Source: Caldifarciminota bacterium (GTDB lineage: Bacteria > Hydrothermota > Hydrothermia > S141-80). Taken from it: 6,664 nucleotides of DNA. Below, in pieces: positions 1-6,483 of the stretch (position 1 is its first letter; each line of letters opens with the position of its first letter). A program made the translations under genes and the position numbers. Under the pieces are notes generated by a model. That model searched no databases. It saw only the letters and a program-made list of their open reading frames with translations, and was not told the origin of the DNA. The DNA is taken from assembly GCA_015490255.1 (NCBI GenBank), contig WFYF01000271.1, positions 1 through 6,664 of the forward strand, read 5' to 3'.

Positions 1-2
1 CC

Positions 3-260
3 ATCAGCACGGTCAAGCGGGTGTTTCCGAAGAAAGGCCGGGCCATCGTGGAGAACGTGAACGTGGTGAAGCGCCACCAGCGGGCCCGCCGGGAAGGTGA
101 GGTGAGCGGCATTGTGGAAATTGAGGCTCCCATCCATCTGTCCAATCTGATGCTCGTGTGCCCCCACTGCCACGAGCCCACCCGGGTGGGCTTCCGTTTC
201 CGGGACGACGGCCGGAAGGTGAGATACTGCAAGCGGTGCAAGGAGGACATTGATGAGTAA
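3..260 (+). CDS. rplX: Large-subunit ribosomal protein L24 (uL24), 5'-truncated
   Basis: L24 binds 23S rRNA early in 50S assembly and ends up near the exit of the peptide tunnel. The reading frame is open from the left edge, so the start lies outside the window. An in-frame GTG at 21 is an internal valine, not the start. The visible 85 residues begin at the end of the KOW domain and include the hallmark VNVVKRHQR segment, followed by the HLSN and RVGFRF...DGRKVRYC stretches of the family. About 15-25 N-terminal residues are probably missing. Two CxxC pairs (CPHC at 159-170, CKRC at 228-239) mark the zinc-type (C+) form; E. coli L24 lacks these cysteines. The last 8 bases overlap the rplE start, which suggests translational coupling. 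Identification is firm; zinc binding is inferred from the four cysteines. Confidence 0.96.
   Translation: MSTVKRVFPKKGRAIVENVNVVKRHQRARREGEVSGIVEIEAPIHLSNLMLVCPHCHEPTRVGFRFRDDGRKVRYCKRCKEDIDE
240..246 (+). promoter_or_regulatory. Shine-Dalgarno site of rplE
   Basis: AAGGAGG lies inside the last codons of rplX, 6 nt before ATG 253. This spacing favours ATG 253 over the in-frame TTG at 250. The codons for the second zinc-type cysteine pair of L24 end just before this site. Confidence 0.8.
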
Positions 261-846
261 GGCGGCTGTGACGGCACTGTATCGGGAAATTCCTTATGAA
301 GGCACGGGCCGGTTGCTCCGGTATTACCGTGAGGTGATTGTCCCGGAGTTCATGAAAACCTATGGCTATACCACCCCCATGGCGGTGCCCCGACTGGAGA
401 AAATTGTGGTGAACGTGGGCCTGGGGGAGGCGGTGGAGGATCCCCGCCGGCTGGACATCGCTGCCCAGGATCTTGCGCTCATTACGGGACAGAAGCCCCA
501 GATCCGCCGGGCGCGCAAGTCCGTGGCGGGGTTTCACCTTCGCAAGGGCATGCCCATCGGTCTGCGGGTCACCCTCCGGAAATACCGGATGTACGACTTT
601 CTGGACCGGCTCATCAACGTGGCCCTGCCCCGGGTGCGGGACTTCCGGGGCGTGTCCCGGAACTCCTTTGACGGTCGGGGTAACTACAACATGGGTCTTT
701 CGGAGCACACCGTGTTCCCCGAGATTGACCCGGACAAGGTCCAGTTCGTGTTCGGGATGGACATTGCCATCGTGACCACGGCGGAAACCGATCAGGAAGC
801 CATGCGTTTGCTGGAAGCCTTCGGCTTCCCCTTTGAACGGGAGTGA
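253..846 (+). CDS. rplE: Large-subunit ribosomal protein L5 (uL5)
   Basis: L5 carries 5S rRNA into the central protuberance of the 50S subunit and contacts P-site tRNA and the 30S head. The 197-residue translation contains the expected blocks in order: [65 protein letters not shown] and FPEID. The start at ATG 253 is chosen because a strong AAGGAGG lies 6 nt upstream; TTG 250 is also in frame. Compared with E. coli L5 (179 residues), the match begins at the LLRYY segment near residue 21, which leaves about 17 extra N-terminal residues. An in-frame TTG at 313 would give a normal-length protein but has no good ribosome binding site. The gene overlaps the end of rplX by 8 bp, and 3 nt separate it from rpsN. 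Confidence 0.97.
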   Translation: MSKAAVTALYREIPYEGTGRLLRYYREVIVPEFMKTYGYTTPMAVPRLEKIVVNVGLGEAVEDPRRLDIAAQDLALITGQKPQIRRARKSVAGFHLRKGMPIGLRVTLRKYRMYDFLDRLINVALPRVRDFRGVSRNSFDGRGNYNMGLSEHTVFPEIDPDKVQFVFGMDIAIVTTAETDQEAMRLLEAFGFPFERE

Positions 847-849
847 ACC

Positions 850-1035
850 ATGCCGAGAAAAGCCCAGATTGAAAAGGCCAAACGCCCTCCGAAGTTCAGG
901 GTCCGCCACCGCAACCGGTGTCAGCGCTGCGGCCGTCCCCGGGGCTATATCCGGCGTTTCGGACTCTGCCGGATTTGCTTCCGGGAGCTTGCCCTGGCGG
1001 GCCAGCTTCCCGGGGTGAAAAAGGCCTCCTGGTAA
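850..1035 (+). CDS. rpsN: Small-subunit ribosomal protein S14, zinc type (uS14)
   Basis: S14 is a late-assembling protein of the 30S head that contacts 16S rRNA near S3, S10 and S19. The 61-residue length is typical of the short zinc-binding form; the C- form of E. coli is about 100 residues. Cysteines at 24, 27, 40 and 43 form the CxxC-x12-CxxC zinc ribbon (CQRC...CRIC). The C-terminal [11 protein letters not shown] is the usual family ending. The start is ATG 850, with GGGAG at 839-843 and a 6 nt spacer; this site overlaps the end of rplE. It sits between rplE and rpsH as in canonical spc operons. Nothing in the gene looks damaged. Identification is firm. Confidence 0.97.
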   Translation: MPRKAQIEKAKRPPKFRVRHRNRCQRCGRPRGYIRRFGLCRICFRELALAGQLPGVKKASW

Positions 1036-1036
1036 C

Positions 1037-1042
1037 AGGAGG
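1037..1042 (+). promoter_or_regulatory. Shine-Dalgarno site of rpsH
   Basis: AGGAGG lies 2 nt after the rpsN stop codon. Three ATG codons follow in tandem at 1050, 1053 and 1056, giving spacers of 7, 10 and 13 nt. The first fits best and is used here as the rpsH start. Confidence 0.75.
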
Positions 1043-1049
1043 GAGCGCG

Positions 1050-1454
1050 ATGATGATGGATCCGATTGCCGATATGCTCACCCGCATGCGCAACGCCATC
1101 CGCGTTCGCAAGGAAGAGGTGGAAATCACCCCCATCTCCAAGCTCAAGGTGGGGATTCTGGAGATCATGAAGCGGGAAGGTTTCATTGAAGACTTTGAGG
1201 TGGTGGATGGTCCCCACGGCGGGAAGATCGTGGTGAAACTGAAATACATCCCCGGTCGGCCCCCTCGCCCGGTGATCACGAATCTGGAGCGGGTGTCCAA
1301 ACCCAGCCGCCGGGTGTATGTGGGGGCGGATGAGGTTCCCTGGGTCAAAAACGGCCTGGGAATCGCCATCCTCTCCACATCCCAGGGGCTGCTGACGGAC
1401 CGGGAAGCCCGACGCCGCCGGGTGGGCGGGGAGGTGCTCCTGTACGTCTTCTGA
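1050..1454 (+). CDS. rpsH: Small-subunit ribosomal protein S8 (uS8)
   Basis: S8 binds helix 21 of 16S rRNA and organises the central domain of the 30S platform. In E. coli it also represses its own operon. The translation is 134 residues from the first of three consecutive ATG codons, close to the usual 130-132. Family landmarks are [13 protein letters not shown] at the N-terminus, [41 protein letters not shown] and the C-terminal GLLTDREAR...GGEVLLYVF, which contains the rRNA-binding loop. ATG 1050 has the best spacing to AGGAGG (7 nt). The frame stays open upstream to 918, but that region overlaps rpsN and shows no S8 similarity. The stop codon overlaps the rplF Shine-Dalgarno. Confidence 0.97.
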   Translation: MMMDPIADMLTRMRNAIRVRKEEVEITPISKLKVGILEIMKREGFIEDFEVVDGPHGGKIVVKLKYIPGRPPRPVITNLERVSKPSRRVYVGADEVPWVKNGLGIAILSTSQGLLTDREARRRRVGGEVLLYVF

Positions 1455-1465
1455 GGAGGAAAACC

Positions 1466-2008
1466 ATGTCGCGTGTTGGCAAGCAGCCCATTCCCATACC
1501 CAGAGGTGTGACGGTTTCTCTGAAGGACGGGGTGATCACGGTGAAGGGTCCCAAGGGGGAACTTTCCTTCCGGATCCACCCGGAGATGAAGGTGGTTGTG
1601 GAAGAGGACGTGATCCGGGTGGAACGCCCCAGCGATCGGAAGGTGCACCGGGCCCTTCATGGCACCACCCGCCAGATCATCGCCAACATGATCCACGGCG
1701 TGACCCAGGGCTATGAGAAGGTGCTGAAGGTGGTGGGCAAGGGATACCGGGTGCAACAGCGCGGGAAGGACATCGTGTTCAACGTGGGATTCGCCCATGA
1801 GGTGGTGTTCACCCCGCCGCCGGATGTGCAGGTGACGGTGGAAGGTCAGGACACGGTGCGGGTCTCCGGCATTGACAAGCAGCGTGTGGGCCAGGTGGCT
1901 GCGGACATCCGCGCCATCCGTCCGCCGGATCCCTACAAGGGCAAGGGCATCCGGTATGAGGGTGAGGTGCTCATCCTGAAGCCGGGCAAAGCAGGAGCGA
2001 AAGCATGA
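1466..2008 (+). CDS. rplF: Large-subunit ribosomal protein L6 (uL6)
   Basis: L6 sits at the base of the L7/L12 stalk, contacts the sarcin-ricin region of 23S rRNA and supports elongation-factor binding. The 180-residue protein has the tandem two-domain layout of the family. It opens with [12 protein letters not shown], carries [10 protein letters not shown] near residues 27-36 and [18 protein letters not shown] near 84-101, and ends with the diagnostic [13 protein letters not shown] segment near 154-166. The start is ATG 1466 with AGGAGG at 1454-1459 and a 6 nt spacer; the Shine-Dalgarno begins on the last base of the rpsH stop. The gene ends with an ATGA overlap into rplR, a classic coupling arrangement. 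Length is normal (E. coli 177). Confidence 0.98.
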   Translation: MSRVGKQPIPIPRGVTVSLKDGVITVKGPKGELSFRIHPEMKVVVEEDVIRVERPSDRKVHRALHGTTRQIIANMIHGVTQGYEKVLKVVGKGYRVQQRGKDIVFNVGFAHEVVFTPPPDVQVTVEGQDTVRVSGIDKQRVGQVAADIRAIRPPDPYKGKGIRYEGEVLILKPGKAGAKA

Positions 2009-2382
2009 AGCGGGAAGAGAAGGTCTATCGCAGAAAACGCCGGCATCTCCGGGTGCGGAAGAAGGTGGTGGGCACGCCGGAACGGCCCCGCCTGGTGGTC
2101 TACAAGTCCCTCAAGCACATCTACGCCCAGATTGTGGTGGATCCCCCAGTGGGGCCCTGCCGGGTGCTGGTGGGGGCCTCCACCCTTTCCCCGGAGATCC
2201 GGGACGAGGTGAAAGGTCTTTCCGGAAAGATTGAAAAGGCCCGGCTGGTGGGGAAGCTCATCGCGAAGCGGGCCCAGGAGAAGGGTGTGAAGCAGGTGGT
2301 GTTTGATCGGGCGGGCTACAAATACCACGGCCGGGTGAAGGCCCTGGCCGAGGGTGCCCGGGAAGCCGGGCTGGAGTTCTGA
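2005..2382 (+). CDS. rplR: Large-subunit ribosomal protein L18 (uL18)
   Basis: L18 joins L5 in binding 5S rRNA and anchoring it in the central protuberance. The 125-residue protein has the expected basic N-terminus ([16 protein letters not shown]), then [28 protein letters not shown] and the C-terminal [28 protein letters not shown] block (near 98-125). It is a little longer than E. coli L18 (117) because of a short insert around the DPPVGPCR turn near residue 50. The start is ATG 2005, overlapping the rplF stop by 4 bases, with an AGGAG at 1993-1997 and a 7 nt spacer. It is followed after 11 nt by rpsE. Identification is firm. Confidence 0.97.
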   Translation: MKREEKVYRRKRRHLRVRKKVVGTPERPRLVVYKSLKHIYAQIVVDPPVGPCRVLVGASTLSPEIRDEVKGLSGKIEKARLVGKLIAKRAQEKGVKQVVFDRAGYKYHGRVKALAEGAREAGLEF

Positions 2383-2393
2383 AGGAGGAAACC

Positions 2394-2924
2394 ATGGCAC
2401 GGGTGGAAGAGTTTCAGGGAGAGCTCATTGAAACGATCGTGTCCATCTCCCGGGTGACCAAGGTCACGAAAGGCGGACGGAATTTCCGGCTTTCGGTCTG
2501 GGTGGCTGTGGGCGATGGCAACGGCCGGGTGGGCATCGGGCACGGAAAGGCCGTGGAGGTCCCGGATGCCATCCAGAAGGCACTTCGTCAGGCCCGGAAG
2601 AACATGCGCCGGGTGCTGGTCTGGCAGGGCACCGTACCCCATGATGTGATGGCCAAATACGGAGCGAGCAAAATCCTGATCAAGCCCGCGGGGCCCGGGA
2701 CCGGAATCATCGCTTCTCAGCCGGTGCGTGCCATCCTGGAGGCCGCCGGATACCGGAACGTGCTCACCAAGTCCCTCGGCTCCCACAACCCCATCAACCT
2801 GATGAAGGCAACCCTGCTTGCGCTGGAAAGTCTGAAAGATCCCCACGAGGTGGCCAAAGCCCGGGGCATTCCCCTGTCGGTGATCTACAGGAGGTTCAGA
2901 AGTGCCGAAACGGTTGAGGATTAA
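2394..2924 (+). CDS. rpsE: Small-subunit ribosomal protein S5 (uS5)
   Basis: S5 lies at the mRNA entry side of the 30S subunit with S3 and S4 and affects decoding accuracy. The 176-residue translation shows the N-terminal double-stranded-RNA-binding-like domain (RVTKVTKGGRNFRLSVWVAV, then VGDGNGRVGIGHGKAVEVPDA) and the C-terminal domain with GTVPHDV, ILIKPAGPGTGIIA, VRAILEAAG and LTKSLGSHNPINLMKAT. The GHGKA version of the usual G(L/Y)GKA motif is a mild variation. The start is ATG 2394 with AAGGAGG at 2382-2388 and a 5 nt spacer. The 3' end overlaps rpmD by 23 bp in another frame, so the C-terminal eight residues (after FR) are encoded inside the rpmD start region. Confidence 0.98.
   Translation: MARVEEFQGELIETIVSISRVTKVTKGGRNFRLSVWVAVGDGNGRVGIGHGKAVEVPDAIQKALRQARKNMRRVLVWQGTVPHDVMAKYGASKILIKPAGPGTGIIASQPVRAILEAAGYRNVLTKSLGSHNPINLMKATLLALESLKDPHEVAKARGIPLSVIYRRFRSAETVED
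2889..2894 (+). promoter_or_regulatory. Shine-Dalgarno site of rpmD, inside rpsE
   Basis: AGGAGG sits within the rpsE coding sequence, 7 nt before GTG 2902. It fixes that GTG as the rpmD start, because the next in-frame ATG (residue 24 of L30) would remove conserved N-terminal sequence. Confidence 0.8.
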
Positions 2925-3102
2925 GCAGATCCGCAGTCTCATTGGCAAGCACAAAAAGCGCAAGCGCACCATGATCGCCCTGGGGCTGGGGAAGATCGGG
3001 AAGGTGGTGGAGCACAACGACACCCCCCAGATCCGGGGCATGCTCCGTCTGGTGCAGGACCTGGTGCAGGTGGAAGAGCTGTCCGAAGAAGGAGGCCGAT
3101 AA
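2902..3102 (+). CDS. rpmD: Large-subunit ribosomal protein L30 (uL30)
   Basis: L30 is a small 23S rRNA-binding protein of the 50S subunit. The 66-residue product matches the bacterial family (about 60 residues): LRIKQIRSLIGKHKKRKRT at the N-terminus, then ALGLGKIGKVVEH, DTPQIRGMLRLVQDLVQVEE and a short acidic tail. The start is GTG 2902, the only non-ATG start in the ribosomal genes here, supported by AGGAGG 7 nt upstream. It overlaps the last 23 bp of rpsE. The stop TAA is immediately followed by the ATG of rplO, so there is no spacer between them. The close packing implies coupled translation with rpsE and rplO. Confidence 0.96.
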   Translation: MPKRLRIKQIRSLIGKHKKRKRTMIALGLGKIGKVVEHNDTPQIRGMLRLVQDLVQVEELSEEGGR

Positions 3103-3552
3103 ATGTTTACCCTTTCCAACATTGGTCCCAAACCCGGTGCGGTGAAGAAGAAAAAACGTCGGGGCCGGGGGGACAAAACCGCCGGTCGGGGAACCAAGGG
3201 ACAGAAGGCCCGGAGCGGCGGTGCCAAGCCTCCGTGGTTTGAGGGCGGGCAGATGCCCCTTTACCGGCGCCTTCCCAAAAAAGGCTTCAAGAATCCCTTT
3301 GCGAAGGTGTATGAGGTGGTGAACCTGGGGGATCTGGAGGCCCGGTTTGAGGCAGGCACGGAGGTTACCCCGGAACTGCTGCGGAAGGCCCGGCTGGTTC
3401 GCCGCAAACTCCCGGTGAAGATCCTGGCCCGGGGTGAGATCACCAAGGCCCTGACGGTGAAAGCCCACGCCTTTTCCGCAAAGGCGAAAGAGAAGATCGA
3501 GGCGGCCGGTGGCCAGGCCATCGTGATTGAAGCGGGAGAGCCCACCTCATGA
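3103..3552 (+). CDS. rplO: Large-subunit ribosomal protein L15 (uL15)
   Basis: L15 is an assembly protein of the 50S subunit whose extended, basic N-terminal tail threads into 23S rRNA. The 149-residue length is normal. Recognisable segments are [16 protein letters not shown] (8-23), [16 protein letters not shown] (25-40), the near-invariant [21 protein letters not shown] (46-66) and a C-terminal globular domain ending in the [12 protein letters not shown] strand. Most bacterial L15 proteins have a GRGxGSGxGKTAGRG loop; here it reads [10 protein letters not shown], about five residues shorter. The start is ATG 3103 directly after the rpmD stop, with AAGGAGG at 3089-3095 and a 7 nt spacer. The stop overlaps the secY start as ATGA. 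Confidence 0.97.
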   Translation: MFTLSNIGPKPGAVKKKKRRGRGDKTAGRGTKGQKARSGGAKPPWFEGGQMPLYRRLPKKGFKNPFAKVYEVVNLGDLEARFEAGTEVTPELLRKARLVRRKLPVKILARGEITKALTVKAHAFSAKAKEKIEAAGGQAIVIEAGEPTS

Positions 3553-4880
3553 TGCGGATGGAGAGCCTTGCGGCCCTGCCCGCCATCAAGGAACTCCGGG
3601 ACAAGATTCTGTTCACCCTGGGCGTGATTTTCCTCTATCGCCTGGGCACCCATATTCCGCTCCCGGGGGTGAACGCCCACGCCCTGCTGGAATATTTCCG
3701 GACGGCCCTTCAGGGGACCGCCTTTGAGATTTACGACATCTTCGCCGGAGGGGCTCTGTCCCGGGCGTCGGTGTTCGGGGTGGGGATCATGCCCTATATC
3801 TCCGCCTCCATCATCATGCAGCTCATGGCCACAAGTGTCCCTTCCGTGGAGCGGATGCAGAAAGAAGGCGAGCACGGGCGGCGCAAAATCAACCAGTGGA
3901 CCCGGTATCTCACCATTCTGGTGGCGGCCATCCAGTCCATCGGGGTGACGATTTTCCTGTCCAATCTGGTTACCCCCACGGGGGTGCGGGTGGTACCGGA
4001 TCCCAATTTCGGGTTCTATCTTTCCACCATCGTGGGTCTGGTGGGCGGGACCATGCTCCTGATGTGGATGGGAGAGCAGATCACCGCTTATGGAATCGGC
4101 AACGGCATCTCCGTGATCATTTTCGCCGGAACGCTGGAAACCCTGCCGGGAGAGCTGGTGAACACCATCCGTCTGGTGCGAACCGGTGCGGTTTCTCCCA
4201 TGGCGTTGCTCTTTGCGGTTGCGGTGATGGGGTTGCTGACGGTGGCCACGGTGGCCATCACCCAGGCCCAGCGACGCCTCCCCATTCAGTATGCCAAACG
4301 GGTGGTGGGCACCCGGATGTACGGTGGCCAGAGCACCTATCTTCCCCTCACGGTGAACACCGCCGGCGTGATCCCCATCATCTTTGCCCAGAGCATCATG
4401 ATGTTCCCCCAGACCATCTTCACCTTCGCCCGCTTTCCCTTTCTGGAATCGGCCAAGGCCTGGGTGGACCGGTTCTTTGTCCCTGCCAGCCTCCCCTATG
4501 ATATCGTCTACGCCCTCCTCATCATCGTGTTTGCCTATATGTACACCTCCGTGGTGATCAACCCCCGGGATCTGGCGGACAACCTTCAGCGCTATGGCGG
4601 CTTCATCCCGGGCATCCGTCCTGGAGAGAAAACGGCAGAATACATTGATCGGATTCTGGCCCGGATCATCCTGCCGGGGGCCATCTTTTTCGCTCTGGTG
4701 GCGGTGATTCCCTCCCATCTCATGAAGTGGACCCACGTGCCCATCTATTACGGCGGGACCCGGCTTCTCATCATTGTCGGGGTGGCTCTGGAACTCATTC
4801 AGCGGATGGAAGCCCATCTGGTGATGCACCAGTATGAAGGGCTGATCCGGCGGGGCAAGATCCGGGGCTGGCGCGGATAA
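3549..4880 (+). CDS. secY: Preprotein translocase channel subunit SecY
   Basis: SecY is the membrane channel of the Sec translocase; with SecE and SecG it passes unfolded proteins through or into the cytoplasmic membrane, driven by SecA or the ribosome. The 443-residue product has about ten hydrophobic segments (roughly 19-36, 76-96, 118-141, 155-177, 184-205, 215-237, 273-296, 316-337, 372-393, 400-420). Signature stretches are [14 protein letters not shown] (79-92) in the second segment, [12 protein letters not shown] after it, [14 protein letters not shown] (175-188), [11 protein letters not shown] (241-251) and [12 protein letters not shown] (348-359). The last is the cytoplasmic C5 loop, with a conserved arginine at 357 needed for SecA function in other bacteria. 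ATG 3549 overlaps the rplO stop; ATG 3552 and 3558 are in-frame alternatives. GGGAG at 3534-3538 is a modest ribosome binding site. Confidence 0.98.
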   Translation: MMRMESLAALPAIKELRDKILFTLGVIFLYRLGTHIPLPGVNAHALLEYFRTALQGTAFEIYDIFAGGALSRASVFGVGIMPYISASIIMQLMATSVPSVERMQKEGEHGRRKINQWTRYLTILVAAIQSIGVTIFLSNLVTPTGVRVVPDPNFGFYLSTIVGLVGGTMLLMWMGEQITAYGIGNGISVIIFAGTLETLPGELVNTIRLVRTGAVSPMALLFAVAVMGLLTVATVAITQAQRRLPIQYAKRVVGTRMYGGQSTYLPLTVNTAGVIPIIFAQSIMMFPQTIFTFARFPFLESAKAWVDRFFVPASLPYDIVYALLIIVFAYMYTSVVINPRDLADNLQRYGGFIPGIRPGEKTAEYIDRILARIILPGAIFFALVAVIPSHLMKWTHVPIYYGGTRLLIIVGVALELIQRMEAHLVMHQYEGLIRRGKIRGWRG

Positions 4881-4893
4881 CCGGGAGAAATCC

Positions 4894-5556
4894 ATGGCCG
4901 CGGCAGAGCGCATCGTGTTTCTGGGCCCACCGGGGGCAGGCAAGGGCACCCAGGCGGACCGGGTGGCCGGCGTGCTCGGGGTTGTGAAACTGGCCACCGG
5001 GGACATCCTCCGGGAGGCGGTTCGGGCGGGCACTCCGCTGGGGCGAAAGGTGGAGGGGTATATGAAACAGGGGGTGCTCGTTCCGGATGACGTGATCCTG
5101 GAGGTGATGGCCCAGGCGATGGAAAAGGCTGGCTGGCGCTTTATTCTGGACGGGTTCCCCCGGACGGTGGCCCAGGCGGAGGCCCTGGACCGGATGCTTT
5201 CCGAGCGAGGCCTTGCCCTGGATGGGGTGGTGTTTCTGGATGTTCCCGACGAGGAGATTGTGCTGCGCCTTTCGGGCCGCCGGGTGTGTCCGAAGTGCGG
5301 GCGGGCCTATCACCTCCGCTATGATCCGCCGAAGGAGGACAACCGCTGTGATGTCTGTGGGGTGGAGCTGGTCCAGCGCCCCGATGACCGGGAGGACGTG
5401 ATCCGGAAGCGCCTGGAAGTTTACCGGGCCCAGACCGAACCGGTCCTGGCGTATTACGAAAACTCCGGTCGGTCCCCCCTCCGGGTGGACGGGGTGGGGG
5501 AGGTGGAGACGGTCACCCGGCGGATTCTGGAAGCCCTGGGCGTGACGGTGGGATAA
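4894..5556 (+). CDS. adk: Adenylate kinase, zinc-type LID
   Basis: This cytosolic enzyme interconverts ATP + AMP and 2 ADP and sets the adenylate energy balance. The 220-residue protein has the long-form layout. The P-loop GPPGAGKGT is at 11-19. AMP-site residues are in LATGDILR (33-40), and DGFPRT (86-91) is the family signature. The LID domain (about 128-165) carries C132, C135, C152 and C155 in CPKC...CDVC, the structural-zinc form common in Gram-positives and many thermophiles. RPDDREDVIRKRL (162-174) holds the LID arginines, and YRAQTEPVLAYY follows. The start is ATG 4894 with GGGAG at 4883-4887 and a 6 nt spacer. It lies 13 nt after secY, its usual place. In most genomes map or infA follows directly; here another gene intervenes. 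Confidence 0.98.
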   Translation: MAAAERIVFLGPPGAGKGTQADRVAGVLGVVKLATGDILREAVRAGTPLGRKVEGYMKQGVLVPDDVILEVMAQAMEKAGWRFILDGFPRTVAQAEALDRMLSERGLALDGVVFLDVPDEEIVLRLSGRRVCPKCGRAYHLRYDPPKEDNRCDVCGVELVQRPDDREDVIRKRLEVYRAQTEPVLAYYENSGRSPLRVDGVGEVETVTRRILEALGVTVG

Positions 5557-5570
5557 CCCCGTCCGGTTTC

Positions 5571-6458
5571 GTGCTGGATTTTCTGGGTGTGGGGGCGCCC
5601 CGATCGGGGACGACGAGCCTTCACGCACTGCTTGTGAGGCATCCCGAGGTCTCTCTCCCCCCGGGCAAGGAGTTGCTGGAACCGGCGCTGGGGGCGTGGG
5701 AACGTTTTCATGCCCTGATCGCTGCGTATGGCCGTCCCGGCACCCGGGTGGGACTGTTCGCCCCGCAGTTCTGGACCGAACCCCACCTTCCCCGGGCGTT
5801 TCGCAAACATTTCCCCGAACTGAAACTCATCGTGTGCCTCCGGGATCCCGTGGAGCGGGTGTGGTCGGCCTACCGGATGCGGTGGCGACGGGGGTGGGAA
5901 CGCCGTTCGTTTGAGGCCTTTGTGGCGGCAGGGCTTGATCCGGAAGCCCTCGCACGGGCCTGCAGCAAAAGTTTCCTCCTGGAGGGTGGGGATCCGGCGC
6001 CCCATGTGGTGCTGGGCAGCCGGTATGCCGAAATGCTTTCCCGCTGGGAGGCCTTTTTCCCGCCGGAGCAGATCCATGTGCTCATCCTGGAGGAACTTGT
6101 CCGGCATCCGGAGCGGGAACTGGAGCGTCTTGCGGCCTTTCTGGGGTTGAAGCGGCCTCTGGATCTTTCCCTCCCCCGGGAGAACACGACCGATCCCGGG
6201 AGGGGTCAGACGCTTGCGCGGCTGGTGTATGCCGTGCACCGCAGATGGCTCGTCGGGCTTCCCCGCCGGCTCCCACCCCGGGCGGCACTGGCCTATAACG
6301 CCCTGCTGTTCCGGGCATCTTCCACCCTTCGCGTGCGGCCGGATCCCCCGCCGCCCGACCCCGGGGTTCTGGCCCGTCTGCGGGCCTTTTACCGGGACGA
6401 CCTCTTGCGTCTCCGGCAGCGCCTGGGGCGCCCATTACCCTGGAAATCCGTTCCCTGA
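5571..6458 (+). CDS. PAPS-dependent sulfotransferase-like protein inserted between adk and map
   Basis: This protein probably transfers a sulfonate group from PAPS to a hydroxyl or amine; the acceptor cannot be told, though a glycan or lipid is plausible. The N-terminal DFLGVGAPRSGTTSL (3-17) is the 5'-phosphosulfate-binding loop. LIVCLRDPVERVWSAY (86-101) is the 3'-phosphate-binding helix, with R91 and S99 as expected ligands. GSRYAEMLSRWEAFFPPEQIHVLILEEL (149-176) and LERLAAFLGL (184-193) are typical family C-terminal elements. E34 in GKEL is a candidate catalytic base by analogy with the KELHFF motif. The usual GE-x-SP-x-Y segment reads GLFAPQFW (61-68), so the pocket is divergent. No signal peptide or membrane segment is evident. 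The start is GTG 5571, 14 nt after adk, with no visible Shine-Dalgarno; GTG 5589 would cut into the first strand. Base composition resembles the neighbours. The family call is strong; substrate and activity are unknown. Confidence 0.85.
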   Translation: MLDFLGVGAPRSGTTSLHALLVRHPEVSLPPGKELLEPALGAWERFHALIAAYGRPGTRVGLFAPQFWTEPHLPRAFRKHFPELKLIVCLRDPVERVWSAYRMRWRRGWERRSFEAFVAAGLDPEALARACSKSFLLEGGDPAPHVVLGSRYAEMLSRWEAFFPPEQIHVLILEELVRHPERELERLAAFLGLKRPLDLSLPRENTTDPGRGQTLARLVYAVHRRWLVGLPRRLPPRAALAYNALLFRASSTLRVRPDPPPPDPGVLARLRAFYRDDLLRLRQRLGRPLPWKSVP

Positions 6459-6483
6459 AAGGTCGCGGGATGGGGTGTATCAT
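6455..6483 (+). promoter_or_regulatory. Possible sigma70-type promoter for map
   Basis: CTGAAA at 6455-6460 (4 of 6 against TTGACA) is followed by a 17 nt spacer and TATCAT at 6478-6483 (5 of 6 against TATAAT). The predicted transcription start is near 6489-6491, only about 4-6 nt before ATG 6495. No Shine-Dalgarno lies in this junction, so a near-leaderless map mRNA is possible. The -35 overlaps the stop codon of the upstream gene. The match was found by eye and is untested. Confidence 0.4.

Noticed and set aside
240..330. S8-binding operator near the rplE start, as in E. coli spc operon autoregulation
   Set aside because: I looked for a mimic of the 16S helix 21 internal-loop site around the rplX-rplE junction and could not identify one by eye. 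A covariance search would be needed.
13..909. 298-residue open frame on the - strand opposite rplX, rplE and rpsN
   Set aside because: It is a compositional shadow of the ribosomal genes, with no recognisable domain. The same holds for the - strand frames at 896-1798 and 2316-3227.
918..1049. Longer rpsH reading frame starting at 918
   Set aside because: The extra 44 codons lie inside rpsN in another frame and show no S8 similarity. The AGGAGG-ATG at 1037-1052 gives a normal-length S8.
1872..1877. Exact TTGACA hexamer inside rplF
   Set aside because: No -10-like sequence occurs at a suitable distance. The hexamer encodes part of an Ile-Asp-Lys stretch of L6 and is probably chance.
3261..5033. 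590-residue open frame on the - strand opposite rplO, secY and adk
   Set aside because: It lies entirely antisense to three conserved genes, is rich in His, Gly, Pro and Arg, and shows no family motif. Long antisense frames are expected in GC-rich coding DNA.
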